A stretch of 64,000 nt of DNA from Paenarthrobacter sp. PH39-S1. GTDB taxonomy: Bacteria > Actinomycetota > Actinomycetes > Actinomycetales > Micrococcaceae. Each line of letters starts with the position of its first letter. Positions within the stretch are counted from its first letter, which is position 1. This document shows positions 44,026-52,400 of the stretch, piece by piece. Position numbers and translations under genes: made by a program. Where the stretch lies: positions 124,001 through 188,000 of the forward strand of contig NZ_JASISR010000003.1 in the NCBI RefSeq assembly GCF_030063245.1, given 5' to 3'. Below the pieces are notes generated by a model. The model did not search any database, was not told the origin of the DNA, and saw only the letters and a list, made by a program, of their open reading frames with translations.

Positions 44026-45503
44026 CCGCGCCTCCTGCTCCGGGCGGTACCCCGATCTCCAGCGGTCTGCACTTCACGGCCACCGCAGGCGGAGTTCCGA
44101 TCGGGGGAATCCCGGTCGGGGGAATCCCGGTAGGGGGAATCCCGGTCTGCGGAATCCCGATCGTGGGCGGCCTGCTCCTGCTGGACCCGATCGGCGAAGA
44201 CCTGATCGGCGTCACCGCGATCGTCGGAGGGGGCCGGCAGGCCGGGGTCCGGGCCACCCAAGAGCTCCCGAAGCTGCTCCCAACCAGCCCCGTAAACCAG
44301 CCTGCGGGTGCGGCGGCCGGCCGCCGGCCCCGGAGGCTCCGCCGGCGACGCGGACCGCCGGCCGGTGGCCACACCGGCGGACGATCCATCCTTAATGCTC
44401 ACCGCCGGTGCGACCTCGAGCCTGCCCGCTTTCAATGTCGCCACCCCGATTTCCGCCACCCTGCGCCCGGAGGGATGCCGTTCGAGATGCACCACTACGT
44501 CCAGCGCGCTGGCAGCCTGGATTGCCACGGCCTCGGTGCTCAGCCCGGCGAGCGCGCCCAGAGCCGCCAGCCTCGCGGGGACATCCGACGCACTGTTCGC
44601 ATGGATCGTGCCCCCACCGCCCCGATGGCCGGTGTTCAGGGCTGAGAGCAACTCCCGCACCTCCGCGCCCCGGCACTCCCCCACAATCAGCCGGCTTGGG
44701 CTCATCCGCAGGGCCTGCCGTACCAGCTCGGTAAGCTCCACCGCGCCTCCGCCCTCGGCGTTGGCGTGCCGCGCCTCCAGCGTCAGCACGTGGGGATGAT
44801 CCGGTTCGAGTTCCGCGGCGTCCTCGATCAGCACAAGCCGCTCGCGAAGCTGACACATTCCAAGCAGGGTCGAGAGCAGGGTGGTTTTGCCCGTTCCGGT
44901 GGCGCCGCTGATCAGGAAACTGAGCCGCCTGCCGATGACGGCACGCAGCAATGCAGCGATGCCTGGCTCGGCAAACCCGGAGAGCACCAGCTCGTCCATG
45001 GCAAAGACCTCTGCCCGTCTGATCCGGACCGACAGGATCACCCCCTGCGCCGAGATCGGCGGCAGAACCGCGTGAATCCGGAAGCCGCCGTCGAGCCTTA
45101 CATCAACACAAGGTGAGCCGTCGTCCAACCGTCGTCCGCCGGAAGCAATCAGCCGCACAGCAAGCGCCCTGAGCTGCTCTTCGCCCGTAAAGGAAATATC
45201 CACGACTTCCGCCCCTTGTCCGCGGTCCACCCACACCGACCGCGGGCCATTGACGAAGATGTCGGTGATTTCCGGGTCCTTCAGCAATGGTTGGAGTGGT
45301 CCCAGTCCGCTGAGCTCGGCATTGATGCTCTCCACCGCGGCCAGCGATCCGGCCGTCCCTAAAAGCCTGCCGCTATCCCGCACCGCTGCCGCGACACGAA
45401 GCGACGTGACAGGCCCGGCCTCCGAGAGCACCGCGCGGCGCACGGTGTCCAGGAGCGTTTCATCCACGGCGTGCAAGCGCGGGAGCTGGGAATGACGTCT
45501 CAT
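44022..45503 (-). CDS. tadA: TadA family secretion ATPase
   Basis: The hexameric motor that powers Flp pilus assembly, 493 residues from ATG 45503, which overlaps the tadZ-like stop as ATGA. Walker A is ISGATGTGKTTLLSTLLG near residue 205, the Asp box LVLIEDAAELEPDHPH, Walker B SRLIVGECRGAEVRELLSALNTGHRGGGGTIHANS, all standard for the VirB11/PilT-type family. The C-terminal 110 residues after the ATPase fold are low complexity, ending in five copies of a DRDSP-like pentapeptide, which is not a family feature. Confidence 0.93.
   Translation of the reverse strand: MRRHSQLPRLHAVDETLLDTVRRAVLSEAGPVTSLRVAAAVRDSGRLLGTAGSLAAVESINAELSGLGPLQPLLKDPEITDIFVNGPRSVWVDRGQGAEVVDISFTGEEQLRALAVRLIASGGRRLDDGSPCVDVRLDGGFRIHAVLPPISAQGVILSVRIRRAEVFAMDELVLSGFAEPGIAALLRAVIGRRLSFLISGATGTGKTTLLSTLLGMCQLRERLVLIEDAAELEPDHPHVLTLEARHANAEGGGAVELTELVRQALRMSPSRLIVGECRGAEVRELLSALNTGHRGGGGTIHANSASDVPARLAALGALAGLSTEAVAIQAASALDVVVHLERHPSGRRVAEIGVATLKAGRLEVAPAVSIKDGSSAGVATGRRSASPAEPPGPAAGRRTRRLVYGAGWEQLRELLGGPDPGLPAPSDDRGDADQVFADRVQQEQAAHDRDSADRDSPYRDSPDRDSPDRNSACGGREVQTAGDRGTARSRRRG
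44098..44172 (-). repeat. 15-base tandem repeat at the 3' end of tadA
   Basis: Five near-copies of the unit GGGATTCCCCCGACC (minus strand) code for DRDSP variants in the TadA tail. The middle copies differ by one or two bases. Repeat number may vary between strains. Confidence 0.8.
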
Positions 45504-46672
45504 CCCGGCACACTCCGCAGGCTTACCAGAACGCGGTCGGCAAGCCGCCTGACCTTTCGGGACTTGGCCAGATCGGCCAGCTGTCCACGTTCGGTCGCTG
45601 CCGCGGCGGCGCGCAGAACCGGCATGATCCCGAGGACTGCGCAACCCACGGAGTCCGCGATCAGTTGCACATCCAGCCCTTCACGCAGCGGTGCGCGGAC
45701 CACCAGCGCCGTCGGCAGCGAGGGAAGGTCGTTTAGCAGCCTGGCACTCGCTGCTGACGACCGCAATTGGGCTGGAACCACCGTTAGCAGCTGATCACAA
45801 TGCTTCCCGAGCGACGACAGTGCATTCCGGTTGCGGCCAAGATCCACCACTGCGAGCTCATAGCCGCGCCGGGCGGCCCGCAGGACTTGGGCGCCGGTTG
45901 CTCCGGGGCCAAAATCAGTCCCGCTGGACGCCCCGTACCCGCCCCATGAAAGCAATGAGAATCCGGCGACGACAGGCAGCGAGGCTGCCAACTGGTCGGG
46001 GTTGATGGTGCCGGACGCTGCCAGTAGATCCGGCCACCGCAGGCCGGCAGGCTCCTCGGCGGTCACGGCGATGTCCAGACCCCCTCCCCATTCGTCACCG
46101 TCAACCAGCAACGTCCGAACACCAGCCGTCGCCGCGCAGGCGGCCAGCAGGACGGCCAATGTGGACGCACCCGCCCCACCACAGCCGCCAACAACGCCGA
46201 GAATGAAACCTTCCGCGGCCGGGTCGCGCAGCTGGCTGAGGAATTCCGCCAGCCATTCGGACGCCTCGGGCAGGACGGCGACCCGATCCGCGCTGGAAAG
46301 CGATGCCTGCCGCCACAGCTGCTCCCTTTCGGCGGAGAATCCAACCAGCAGGGTCGGGCCACGCCGGCGCCGGAAGTCCGATGCCACATCGATCCCGACC
46401 ATTACGGCGGCAGCGGCGTCCCACTCTCCGCGCGCCTCCTCAACCGTAGGAAAGACCATCAGTCCGACAGAGGCAGCAGCGGCAACCCGCCCAATCTCAT
46501 CGTGCAGCGGACCGGATTCCGTCACCAGCAAGACCCGGCTGCCGTTCGGCGGCAGCCACGCGGCCCGGTTACCGGTGTGGTCGGTAGCAGCCGCTTGGGG
46601 GTCCGAAGCTGCGCCGGTCCCCTTCGGCAGACGCATGGCTCTGCGCGTCCTGGCTATCGATTGTTCCGGCAT
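45500..46672 (-). CDS. CpaE/TadZ-like protein (Ssd family, helicase/secretion neighbourhood)
   Basis: A MinD/ParA-related protein of 390 residues from ATG 46672. The N-terminal part (residues 25-130) resembles a degenerate receiver domain; the ATPase part contains ILGVVGGCGGAGASTLAVLLAA near residue 158, a deviant Walker A in which Ala replaces the catalytic Lys region (GGAGAST), then LLVDGDEWGGGLDIAV. In actinobacteria these proteins (Ssd) localise the tad machinery and have been linked to septum control. First gene of the operon tadZ-A-B-C-pilin-E-E-like. Confidence 0.85.
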   Translation of the reverse strand: MPEQSIARTRRAMRLPKGTGAASDPQAAATDHTGNRAAWLPPNGSRVLLVTESGPLHDEIGRVAAAASVGLMVFPTVEEARGEWDAAAAVMVGIDVASDFRRRRGPTLLVGFSAEREQLWRQASLSSADRVAVLPEASEWLAEFLSQLRDPAAEGFILGVVGGCGGAGASTLAVLLAACAATAGVRTLLVDGDEWGGGLDIAVTAEEPAGLRWPDLLAASGTINPDQLAASLPVVAGFSLLSWGGYGASSGTDFGPGATGAQVLRAARRGYELAVVDLGRNRNALSSLGKHCDQLLTVVPAQLRSSAASARLLNDLPSLPTALVVRAPLREGLDVQLIADSVGCAVLGIMPVLRAAAAATERGQLADLAKSRKVRRLADRVLVSLRSVPG

Positions 46673-47735
46673 CGTCTCAGTCTTCGCCCCGATGAGCGGG
46701 AATCTTGGTGCAGCTTCGAATATGTGGACCCGAGGCGGTGCAGGAGTGCTCGTGGAGGAGTGGTGAGGGCGGGGTACGGCCACCACGGCGGCGCCACCGC
46801 GAGCTGTCACTGACAGTCACTTCCAAGGCCGCGAATGACATATATTGGCCGTGCACACGCCGCCCGCCCGGGCGCGCATCCCGCAGGGGTGGAAATCGCA
46901 GGCGCAAAGGGCACCAGGGGCACAGGGGAGAATGGATCCACGTACCTCCTTATCGGCGTGCGCGCGTGCCGCGGACCCCGCAGATCGACGACCGATGGGA
47001 TGCCTGCAACAAGGCCCTCCACAGCGAGTGCACACCGTGGATCCCATTCCGCGAGCTCAGTGAGCAGGCGCTCGCAAGCACCTATCGGGAACTCCGGATC
47101 GACGCAGACCCGAAGACACCGTCGCCGACTCGGCAGGCTTACTGGCCAGTATGGCGACGTGGCCGTTGTGGCCGGATGTGTCCGGATGTGTCCGCCGATT
47201 TTTACCACCGCGCTGGCGCTTCGATCGGACACCTTGCCACATGGCCTCATCGGCGCGGGACGTTCGAGGCACACTTCAATCCGGGCTCCCCTGCGTTCGG
47301 CTGGCTCGTCCCGGCCACGCACGTCGACACCCTTGGGCCGCGGCCGCCCTTTGCTGCCGCTCAATCGGCGAGCTCGGCCCCACCATCGAATCGGCCGTCG
47401 CAACGCTGTGATCTCCGGGATCGGGTCAACCGGGCACACCAGCTCGATTTTTCCGTGCAGGTGGCCTGATTCGCTGTGCCAATCAGCGTCGGCGGCCTAT
47501 TTCCATCGGGTAGACATCCCGGATCTTGATGTCGAAACGGCCGGTCCTCCGCATGGCAGGATCCAAGCGCTTCGCACCACGACGCCCTTCCCACAACCTC
47601 TGGGGATCAGATTCTGAGCTGTCGCCATCGAGTGCGGCACGAGAGCTCCCCTTGACAGCAAGAAATCCGGATCCAGAATATAGGTATGGGCCCCACCGTG
47701 GGTTCGAGGATTCCGATGTCACCTGGAGACCAAAC
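46673..47735. other. About 1 kb with no intact gene
   Basis: Apart from the HAD remnant listed separately, I see no convincing coding frame. Several long open frames exist on both strands, as expected from high GC content, but none shows family motifs or a ribosome binding site. This is the boundary between the tad locus and the catabolic island. Confidence 0.6.
46970..47411 (+). pseudogene. Remnant of a haloacid dehalogenase-like (HAD) hydrolase
   Basis: Two frames together give a protein resembling type II haloacid dehalogenases. RWDACNKALHSECTPWIPF and ELSEQALASTYRELRIDAD come first (46997-47110). After a frame change near 47120 comes SAGLLASMATWPLWPDVSGC (about 47130-47190), the typical cap-to-core segment, and the frame stops at 47411 after SIGELGPTIESAVATL, a plausible family C-terminus. 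The N-terminal DxD part is missing and the middle is scrambled. The call is by resemblance only. Confidence 0.45.
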
Positions 47736-48560
47736 ATGGACAACTTCGAGGATGATGACGGGGGGCTGTCGACGTACGTCGCAGCCAGCTCGTCGAAAAT
47801 CGGGTTGATCGTCCCCAGTTCCAATACGACCATGGAGACGGAACTACCGGAACTGTTCCGGCGACAGTCTGCTGCTACGGGTCATCGCTATACATTTCAT
47901 TCGGCTCGAGCAAAGCTGCGCAACGTCACGGTTGAGGAACTGGCCGCGATGGTCGACAAGGCGGCCGAGTGCGCCGACGCGGTCTCGGATGCCGACGTGG
48001 ATGTGATTGCCTACGCGTGTCTGGTGGCAGTGATGGCCCAGGGCCCTTGGGCACACAAGCGCTCGGAAACCCTTATGACCCATGCGGCAGCCGATAACGG
48101 GCACCCGGCCCCGGTGACGAGCAGCGCAGGGGCTCTGGTCCGCACGCTACAGGAGTTGGGCGCACACCGGGTTGCGATGGTCGCACCGTATATGCCGGAC
48201 CTCACAAGGCTCGTCAGTGACTACATCGAAGGCGCGGGAATCGCCGTCCAGGACGTGATCGGGCTGGCGGTCGCAGACAACCTGAAAGTCGGCCGCTTGG
48301 ACACCCGGAAGCTGCCGGAAATCGCCCGGAGACTTGACCGCGTCGGTGTCGACGCGATTGTCCTTTCGGCCTGCGTGCAGATGCCGTCCTTGGACGCAGT
48401 CCAACAAGTCGAAGACGAACTCGGTCTCCCGGTCGTCACCGCAGCGACAGCCACCGCGTACGAGATCCTCCGGGCGCTTGGCCACGAGCCCGCCATGGCC
48501 GGTGCAGGTCGGTTGCTTGCCGACCCCTCCACCGTCGATGCGTCGGCGTCACTCGCATGA
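47736..48560 (+). CDS. Maleate isomerase-like protein (Asp/Glu racemase superfamily)
   Basis: A 274-residue protein of the maleate cis-trans isomerase / arylmalonate decarboxylase branch. The N-terminal signature is KIGLIVPSSNTTMETELPEL. Two cysteines sit at the expected places: Cys95 in AYACLVAVMAQG and Cys213 in LSACVQMPSLDAVQQ. Isomerases and racemases of this superfamily use two cysteines, whereas arylmalonate decarboxylase uses one, so isomerase chemistry is more likely. ATG 47736 follows GGAG by eight bases. It overlaps the CoA-transferase gene by 4 bases, so the two work together. The true substrate is unknown. Confidence 0.8.
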   Translation: MDNFEDDDGGLSTYVAASSSKIGLIVPSSNTTMETELPELFRRQSAATGHRYTFHSARAKLRNVTVEELAAMVDKAAECADAVSDADVDVIAYACLVAVMAQGPWAHKRSETLMTHAAADNGHPAPVTSSAGALVRTLQELGAHRVAMVAPYMPDLTRLVSDYIEGAGIAVQDVIGLAVADNLKVGRLDTRKLPEIARRLDRVGVDAIVLSACVQMPSLDAVQQVEDELGLPVVTAATATAYEILRALGHEPAMAGAGRLLADPSTVDASASLA

Positions 48561-49780
48561 CGGCATCTGCAGACCCGGCAGCGGACGGACCGCGGGGCGC
48601 CCTACAGGATCTGTTGGTGTTGGACCTGACTCGGATACTTTCCGGCCCATTTGCCACGATGACCCTGGCCGATCTCGGTGCCGACGTGATCAAGATCGAA
48701 CAACCCAGAACCGGTGACGACACCAGGGCGTGGGGCCCACCGTTCCAGGGAGAAGAAGCAGCGTACTTCCTCTCCGTCAACCGCAATAAACGCAGCATGG
48801 CCGTGGATCTGAAGTCTGCCGAGGGGCGTGAGGCAGTGTGGAAGCTGGCCGCGAGGGCAGACGTGCTGGTGGAGAATTTTCGACCGGGCACGGCGGCGGG
48901 TCTCGGCTTCGGATTTGATGAACTTTCGAAGGCGAATCCCGGATTGGTCTATGCGTCGATCAGCGGCTACGGGCAGACCGGTCCTGAAGCCAGGCGGGCA
49001 GGCTACGACGCGATCGCTCAGGCGCGAAGCGGCATCATGAGCGTCACCGGGGAGGCGGACGGTCCCCCGGTGAGGGTCGGCGTCAGCAGTGCAGACCTGG
49101 TCGCCGGGATGTGGGCCACGATCGGGATACTGGCCGCCCTGCATGAGAAGCAGCGGACGGGCCTAGGTCAGTGGGTGGACATCAGCCTGCTGGATGGCTC
49201 TGTCGCGTGGTTGACTTATGTGGCGAGCGGGTATTTCGCCTGCGGGAATACGCCCCGGCGCTACGGCTCAGCACACCCCACCATCGCACCATATCAGGCG
49301 TTCGCGTCTTCGGACGCGTATGTAATGGTGGCGGTGGGCAATGACGGACTGTGGAAACGCTTCACTTCCGCCATAGAACGCGAAGATCTCCTCCGCGACG
49401 AACGGTTTGCCACAAATGCGGCACGGGTCGAGAACCGAAACGTTCTGATCCCGGTGATCGAGGACATCATGCTGACGCACACCACAGAAGAATGGGTGCA
49501 CACTTTGAACACTGCCGGGGTGCCGGTGGGCCCCATCCAGACCGTTGGCCAGGCAGTGCAGGATCCGCAGGTCGTTGCGCGGGGAATGGTGGTCGAAATG
49601 CAACACCCGACGGCGGGGAGGGTGAACACGGTTGGCTGCCCGATTCGGCTCACTCGGACCCCGGCGAGCGTCCGGATGCCGCCGCCCCTGTTGGGCCAGC
49701 AGACCGACGAGATCCTGGCCGGCCTCGGGTACGATGCCGTTGATATTGCAGGCCTCCACGCGAGCGGTGCAGTCGAGTGA
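48557..49780 (+). CDS. CaiB/BaiF family CoA-transferase (class III)
   Basis: A 407-residue class III CoA-transferase, which moves CoA between two carboxylic acids. LVLDLTRILSGPFATMTLADLGADVIKIE, NRNKRSMAVDLKSAEGREAV and the catalytic aspartate in GYDAIAQARSGIM (about Asp151) are all present. The C-terminal part has the usual GVPVGPIQTVGQAVQDPQV segment. Translationally coupled to the isomerase-like gene by an ATGA overlap. A broken enoyl-CoA hydratase gene follows, so the original route probably activated an acid with CoA and then hydrated or cleaved it. Confidence 0.93.
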   Translation: MTASADPAADGPRGALQDLLVLDLTRILSGPFATMTLADLGADVIKIEQPRTGDDTRAWGPPFQGEEAAYFLSVNRNKRSMAVDLKSAEGREAVWKLAARADVLVENFRPGTAAGLGFGFDELSKANPGLVYASISGYGQTGPEARRAGYDAIAQARSGIMSVTGEADGPPVRVGVSSADLVAGMWATIGILAALHEKQRTGLGQWVDISLLDGSVAWLTYVASGYFACGNTPRRYGSAHPTIAPYQAFASSDAYVMVAVGNDGLWKRFTSAIEREDLLRDERFATNAARVENRNVLIPVIEDIMLTHTTEEWVHTLNTAGVPVGPIQTVGQAVQDPQVVARGMVVEMQHPTAGRVNTVGCPIRLTRTPASVRMPPPLLGQQTDEILAGLGYDAVDIAGLHASGAVE

Positions 49781-49789
49781 CGACCATCA

Positions 49790-50206
49790 CCATCGGAGAC
49801 GTGAGATACTCAACGCACTGGGCAAAGCTCAGGGCGGGCGCTGGGAGAGGCGGCCATGTCGCTGAAGGCCACGATATTGACCACAGCGGCGGTCATCCGC
49901 GGGCCGGGGAGGTGCTTTTGTTCCGGCTCGGATTCGAGGGAGTTCGTGCATGCATCCGCCGACGACGTCCGAACCGCTTTCGTCGCGATAGCCGCAGCAC
50001 TGCTGGCCGTCGGAGACATTCCTGTGCCGACAGTCGCCGCAATCGAAGGAGTGGCGGCAGTGGCAGTATGCCAGCTCGCACTCGCCTGCGACCTGCAGTT
50101 GATGGGGAGTTCGGCCCGCATTGGCATGCCTACCTCCCAGCTCGAATTCTCGTGTCGGCGATCCTCGCCAACCGGACGGATCGGTCCGTCCGGGACGGGC
50201 ACCTAG
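49790..50206 (+). pseudogene. Degraded enoyl-CoA hydratase/isomerase gene
   Basis: Crotonase-family pieces appear in two frames. EILNALGKAQ (about 49805-49835) is the usual N-terminal N-A-L segment. After a frame change, AVIRGPGRCFCSGSDSREF and IPVPTVAAIEGVAAVAVCQLALACDLQ (49890-50100) give the oxyanion-hole parts. The sequence ends shortly after GMPTSQLEF at TAG 50204-50206, so the C-terminal half is missing. It follows the CoA-transferase by only a few bases, as a downstream operon gene would. Confidence 0.75.
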
Positions 50207-50257
50207 GCTGGGAAGTAACTTTCGTTCTGTGAGGTAAACCATTGAAGGGTCAATAAG

Positions 50258-51376
50258 ATGCGCGCCGCCGTCCTCCGTTCCACCGTTCCTGCCGGAACCA
50301 GCTATTCAACGGCGAAACCGTTGGTCCTCGAGGAGCTGGTGGCGCCGGAGCCGCGCGCCGGCGAGCTCGGCGTGCGCATCGTCTACTCAAGCCTCTGCCA
50401 CTCCGACCTGTCCGTGGTGGACGGGTCACGCATCCGCCCGTTGCCCATGGCGTTGGGCCACGAAGCAGTCGGCCGCGTGCTCACCTTGGGCGAAGGCGTA
50501 AGGGATGTGAGTGTCGGCGACCACGTCGTGCTGGTGTTCGTACCCAGCTGCGGCAGCTGCCGGGCCTGCACCGCCGGGCGGCCGGCGCTGTGCCACCGGG
50601 CCGCCGTTGTCAACGGCTCCGGCGACCTGCTGCACGGGGAAGCCCTGCTGAAAACCGCCGGAGGAGAGAGGATCAACCATCACCTGGGAGTCTCCGCGTT
50701 CGCCGACTACGCTGTCGTGGCTCGGGAATCCGCAGTGGTCATAGACGACGACGTGCCCGATGCCGTTGCCGCGATGTTCGGCTGCGCGGTGCTGACCGGC
50801 GCGGGGGCGGTCCGCAATACCGCCGCCGTGCAGCCGGGCCAGTCTGTCGTAATCTTCGGGCTCGGCGCCATCGGCCTCTCCGCCGTCATGGCAGCCACGC
50901 TCGCCGAAGCATCCGCGGTCATCGCGATCGACCCGAATGCGGCAAAGCACCAGCTCGCCCTGGACTGCGGGGCGAGCACGGTGGGGACGCCCGACGACGC
51001 CGCGCGGCTGGTCGCCGAGGCTGCCGGAGATGGTGTGGACGTGGCCATCGAAGCGGTGGGTTCGGCTGCGGTCCTCGTCTCCTGCCTGGATCTGATCACC
51101 CGCGGCGGTGCCGTCGTCTCTGTCGGTCTGCCGCATCCTTCCGCAAAACTGGTCGTGCCGGCCCTGCAATTCGCCGGCGCCGGCAAAAGGCTGCTTGGTT
51201 CCTACATGGGCGACGCCGTGCCGGGCCGGGACATCCCCCTCTACTTGGGGTACTGGCGGGAAGGGAAACTTCCGGTGGAGCTGCTGCACTCCGACACCAG
51301 GCCGCTGGCAGAAATAAACGAAGGCCTGGATGATTTGGCGGCAGGCCGCGTGGTGCGCAGGCTGTTCCAGGCGTGA
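50258..51376 (+). CDS. Zinc-dependent alcohol dehydrogenase
   Basis: A 372-residue medium-chain dehydrogenase that oxidises an alcohol with NAD(P). Catalytic zinc ligands: Cys in SLCHSDLSVVDG and His in ALGHEAVG. Structural zinc: CGSCRACTAGRPALC with the normal C-x2-C-x2-C-x7-C spacing. The Rossmann motif is VVIFGLGAIGLSAVMAA near residue 203. It is of the class III / aryl-alcohol type rather than the short glucose type. It leads a two-gene run with the hydroxyacid dehydrogenase, 59 bases apart. Confidence 0.92.
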   Translation: MRAAVLRSTVPAGTSYSTAKPLVLEELVAPEPRAGELGVRIVYSSLCHSDLSVVDGSRIRPLPMALGHEAVGRVLTLGEGVRDVSVGDHVVLVFVPSCGSCRACTAGRPALCHRAAVVNGSGDLLHGEALLKTAGGERINHHLGVSAFADYAVVARESAVVIDDDVPDAVAAMFGCAVLTGAGAVRNTAAVQPGQSVVIFGLGAIGLSAVMAATLAEASAVIAIDPNAAKHQLALDCGASTVGTPDDAARLVAEAAGDGVDVAIEAVGSAAVLVSCLDLITRGGAVVSVGLPHPSAKLVVPALQFAGAGKRLLGSYMGDAVPGRDIPLYLGYWREGKLPVELLHSDTRPLAEINEGLDDLAAGRVVRRLFQA

Positions 51377-51435
51377 CGCCGCAAGAGTTCGTGATAACTG
51401 AACTGGTTGACGTAACCGAGTGAAGGAGCTTGACG

Positions 51436-52338
51436 ATGGCTGTAGTTGGATGGATCGGACTTGGCAACATGGGCGGCGGCATGTCCGCGAACCTGGTCAA
51501 CGCCGGGCATGAGGTGCGCGGCTTCGACCTAAGCGAGGCCGCCATGGCGGCGGCCGGGACAGCCGGCGTGAAGCTTGTCGGCAGCATCGCAGAAGCGGTC
51601 GGGGGCGCCGACGTCGTCTTCACCATGCTGCCCAAGGGCGATCACGCCCGAGCGGTCTACCTGAACGACGACGGCGTATTGGCCCACGCCGACCCGAGGA
51701 CCCTGCTGGTCGACTCGTCCACCATCGACATCGAATCCGCGCGGACGTTGCACGATGCCGCCGCCGCCGCCGGGTTCCGCTTCGTGGACGCCCCTGTCTC
51801 CGGAGGAATGAGCGGGGCGCGTGCCGGAACGCTGACCTTCATGGTCGGCGGGGAGAGCCACGCGGTCGAGGATGCCGGCGTCTTCATCAGGCCCATGGCC
51901 GGGAACATCATCCCTACCGGTGGTGCCACCACGGGTCAGGCCGCCAAGATCTGCAATAACCTCATGCTCTTCATCAACCTCGCCGGCACGGCCGAAGGTG
52001 CCGTGCTGGCGGACCGGCTTGGGCTCGATAAGCAGGTGTTCTGGAATATCGCCTCAGTTTCATCAGGGGACAGCTGGGCGCTGCGTACCTGGTACCCGAT
52101 CCCCGGGGTCGTGTCCACCGCGGCATCGAACAACGACTTTGCGCCCACCTTCACCGTCGAGCTGGCCAAGAAGGACATCGGTCTCGCCATCGCTGCGGCC
52201 AAGGGCACCGGGACTCCGCTGCACATCGGCGAGCACGTCGAGCAGCTGTACCAGCGTCTGATCGACGCCGGCGACGCCGGCAAAGACTGCTCCATAATCG
52301 TCAAGCTGGTGGACGGCACGCTGGAGCAGCAGCAGTAG
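51436..52338 (+). CDS. NAD(P)-dependent beta-hydroxyacid dehydrogenase (3-hydroxyisobutyrate dehydrogenase family)
   Basis: A 300-residue protein with the family patterns in order: Rossmann motif VGWIGLGNMGGGMSANLV at the N-terminus, the substrate loop FVDAPVSGGMSGARAGTLTFMVGG near residue 120, and the catalytic lysine in GQAAKICNNLML near residue 170. Members oxidise 3-hydroxyisobutyrate, 2-hydroxymethylglutarate or reduce tartronate semialdehyde; the substrate cannot be read from sequence. ATG 51436 is chosen because AAGGAG lies seven bases upstream. Likely acts in the same route as the alcohol dehydrogenase before it. Confidence 0.93.
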   Translation: MAVVGWIGLGNMGGGMSANLVNAGHEVRGFDLSEAAMAAAGTAGVKLVGSIAEAVGGADVVFTMLPKGDHARAVYLNDDGVLAHADPRTLLVDSSTIDIESARTLHDAAAAAGFRFVDAPVSGGMSGARAGTLTFMVGGESHAVEDAGVFIRPMAGNIIPTGGATTGQAAKICNNLMLFINLAGTAEGAVLADRLGLDKQVFWNIASVSSGDSWALRTWYPIPGVVSTAASNNDFAPTFTVELAKKDIGLAIAAAKGTGTPLHIGEHVEQLYQRLIDAGDAGKDCSIIVKLVDGTLEQQQ

Positions 52339-52400
52339 CTGCTGTAGGAGCGGCCGGCCCCTCCCGGAGGTCCCGAAGGTGCCGGCTCCCCGGTCAGCGG

